A stretch of DNA of 64,000 nucleotides, from the NCBI RefSeq assembly GCF_020184175.1, contig NC_065533.1, positions 42,880,351 to 42,944,350 on the forward strand, given 5' to 3'. The DNA comes from Aphis gossypii (Eukaryota; Arthropoda; Insecta; Hemiptera; Aphididae). The position numbers and the translations under genes were made by a program. This document shows positions 63,961 to 64,000 of this stretch, one piece after another; position 1 is the stretch's first letter, and each line of letters begins with the position of its first letter. The notes below the pieces were generated by a model. That model saw only the letters and a list, made by a program, of their open reading frames with translations, did no database searches and was not told where the DNA came from.

Positions 63961-64000
63961 TTTTAATGACTTTATATTGTTATGTTTCTGAACTTTTGTA

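Noticed and set aside
1..64000. CRISPR array, operon, bacterial endosymbiont or viral insertion
   Set aside because: No regularly spaced direct repeats, no ribosome-binding-site-led genes, no dense coding, and no viral protein signatures were seen.

Overview
This is a eukaryotic, strongly AT-rich window with no intact protein-coding gene that I can support. I infer an insect, most likely an aphid. The reasons are the very high A+T content with long A/T tracts, the scattered GGTAGGTA/TACCTA words, the mix of transposon relics (mariner, hAT-type MITEs, MULE, Helitron, a Jockey/I-like LINE), and a dispersed repeat that I recall from aphid genomes. Open frames are short (113 codons at most) and nearly all are chance ORFs. 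The window is best read as intergenic and/or long-intron DNA.

Layout. AT-rich background is interrupted by five or six islands of higher GC and many CpGs: about 5.14-6.01, 14.16-17.32, 20.38-22.33, 35.22-36.10, 45.79-47.31 and 61.02-62.80 kb. These look like promoter or regulatory islands. The 45.8-47.1 kb island ends in a strong splice donor (AAG|GTGAGT at 47,131), so it could hold an untranslated first exon. A small ATG exon candidate with a good Kozak context and a GTAAGT donor lies at 12,428-12,441.

Broken elements recognised by translating the sequence: an internally deleted mariner (7.33-7.76 kb, + strand); the 3' end of a non-LTR retrotransposon (23.4-23.9 kb, +); a MULE/FLYWCH-type transposase relic (33.1-33.8 kb, +); a long relic of a Helitron Pif1-type helicase (43.61-45.25 kb, -); and, touching its 3' side on the other strand, a disabled fragment of a ribosomal protein S6 kinase gene (43.26-43.49 kb, +). 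Non-autonomous hAT-type elements occur at 31,609-31,792 (perfect 8-bp target duplication), 41,000-41,425 and 47,338-47,536, with a possible fourth ending near 55,334. A possible ionotropic-receptor exon relic is at 49,449-49,625.

The most interesting locus is 43.2-45.3 kb, where the kinase fragment lies where Helitron gene capture usually leaves host DNA, against a Helitron helicase that is itself split by about 350 bp of foreign sequence. Nothing here looks like a working multi-gene system.
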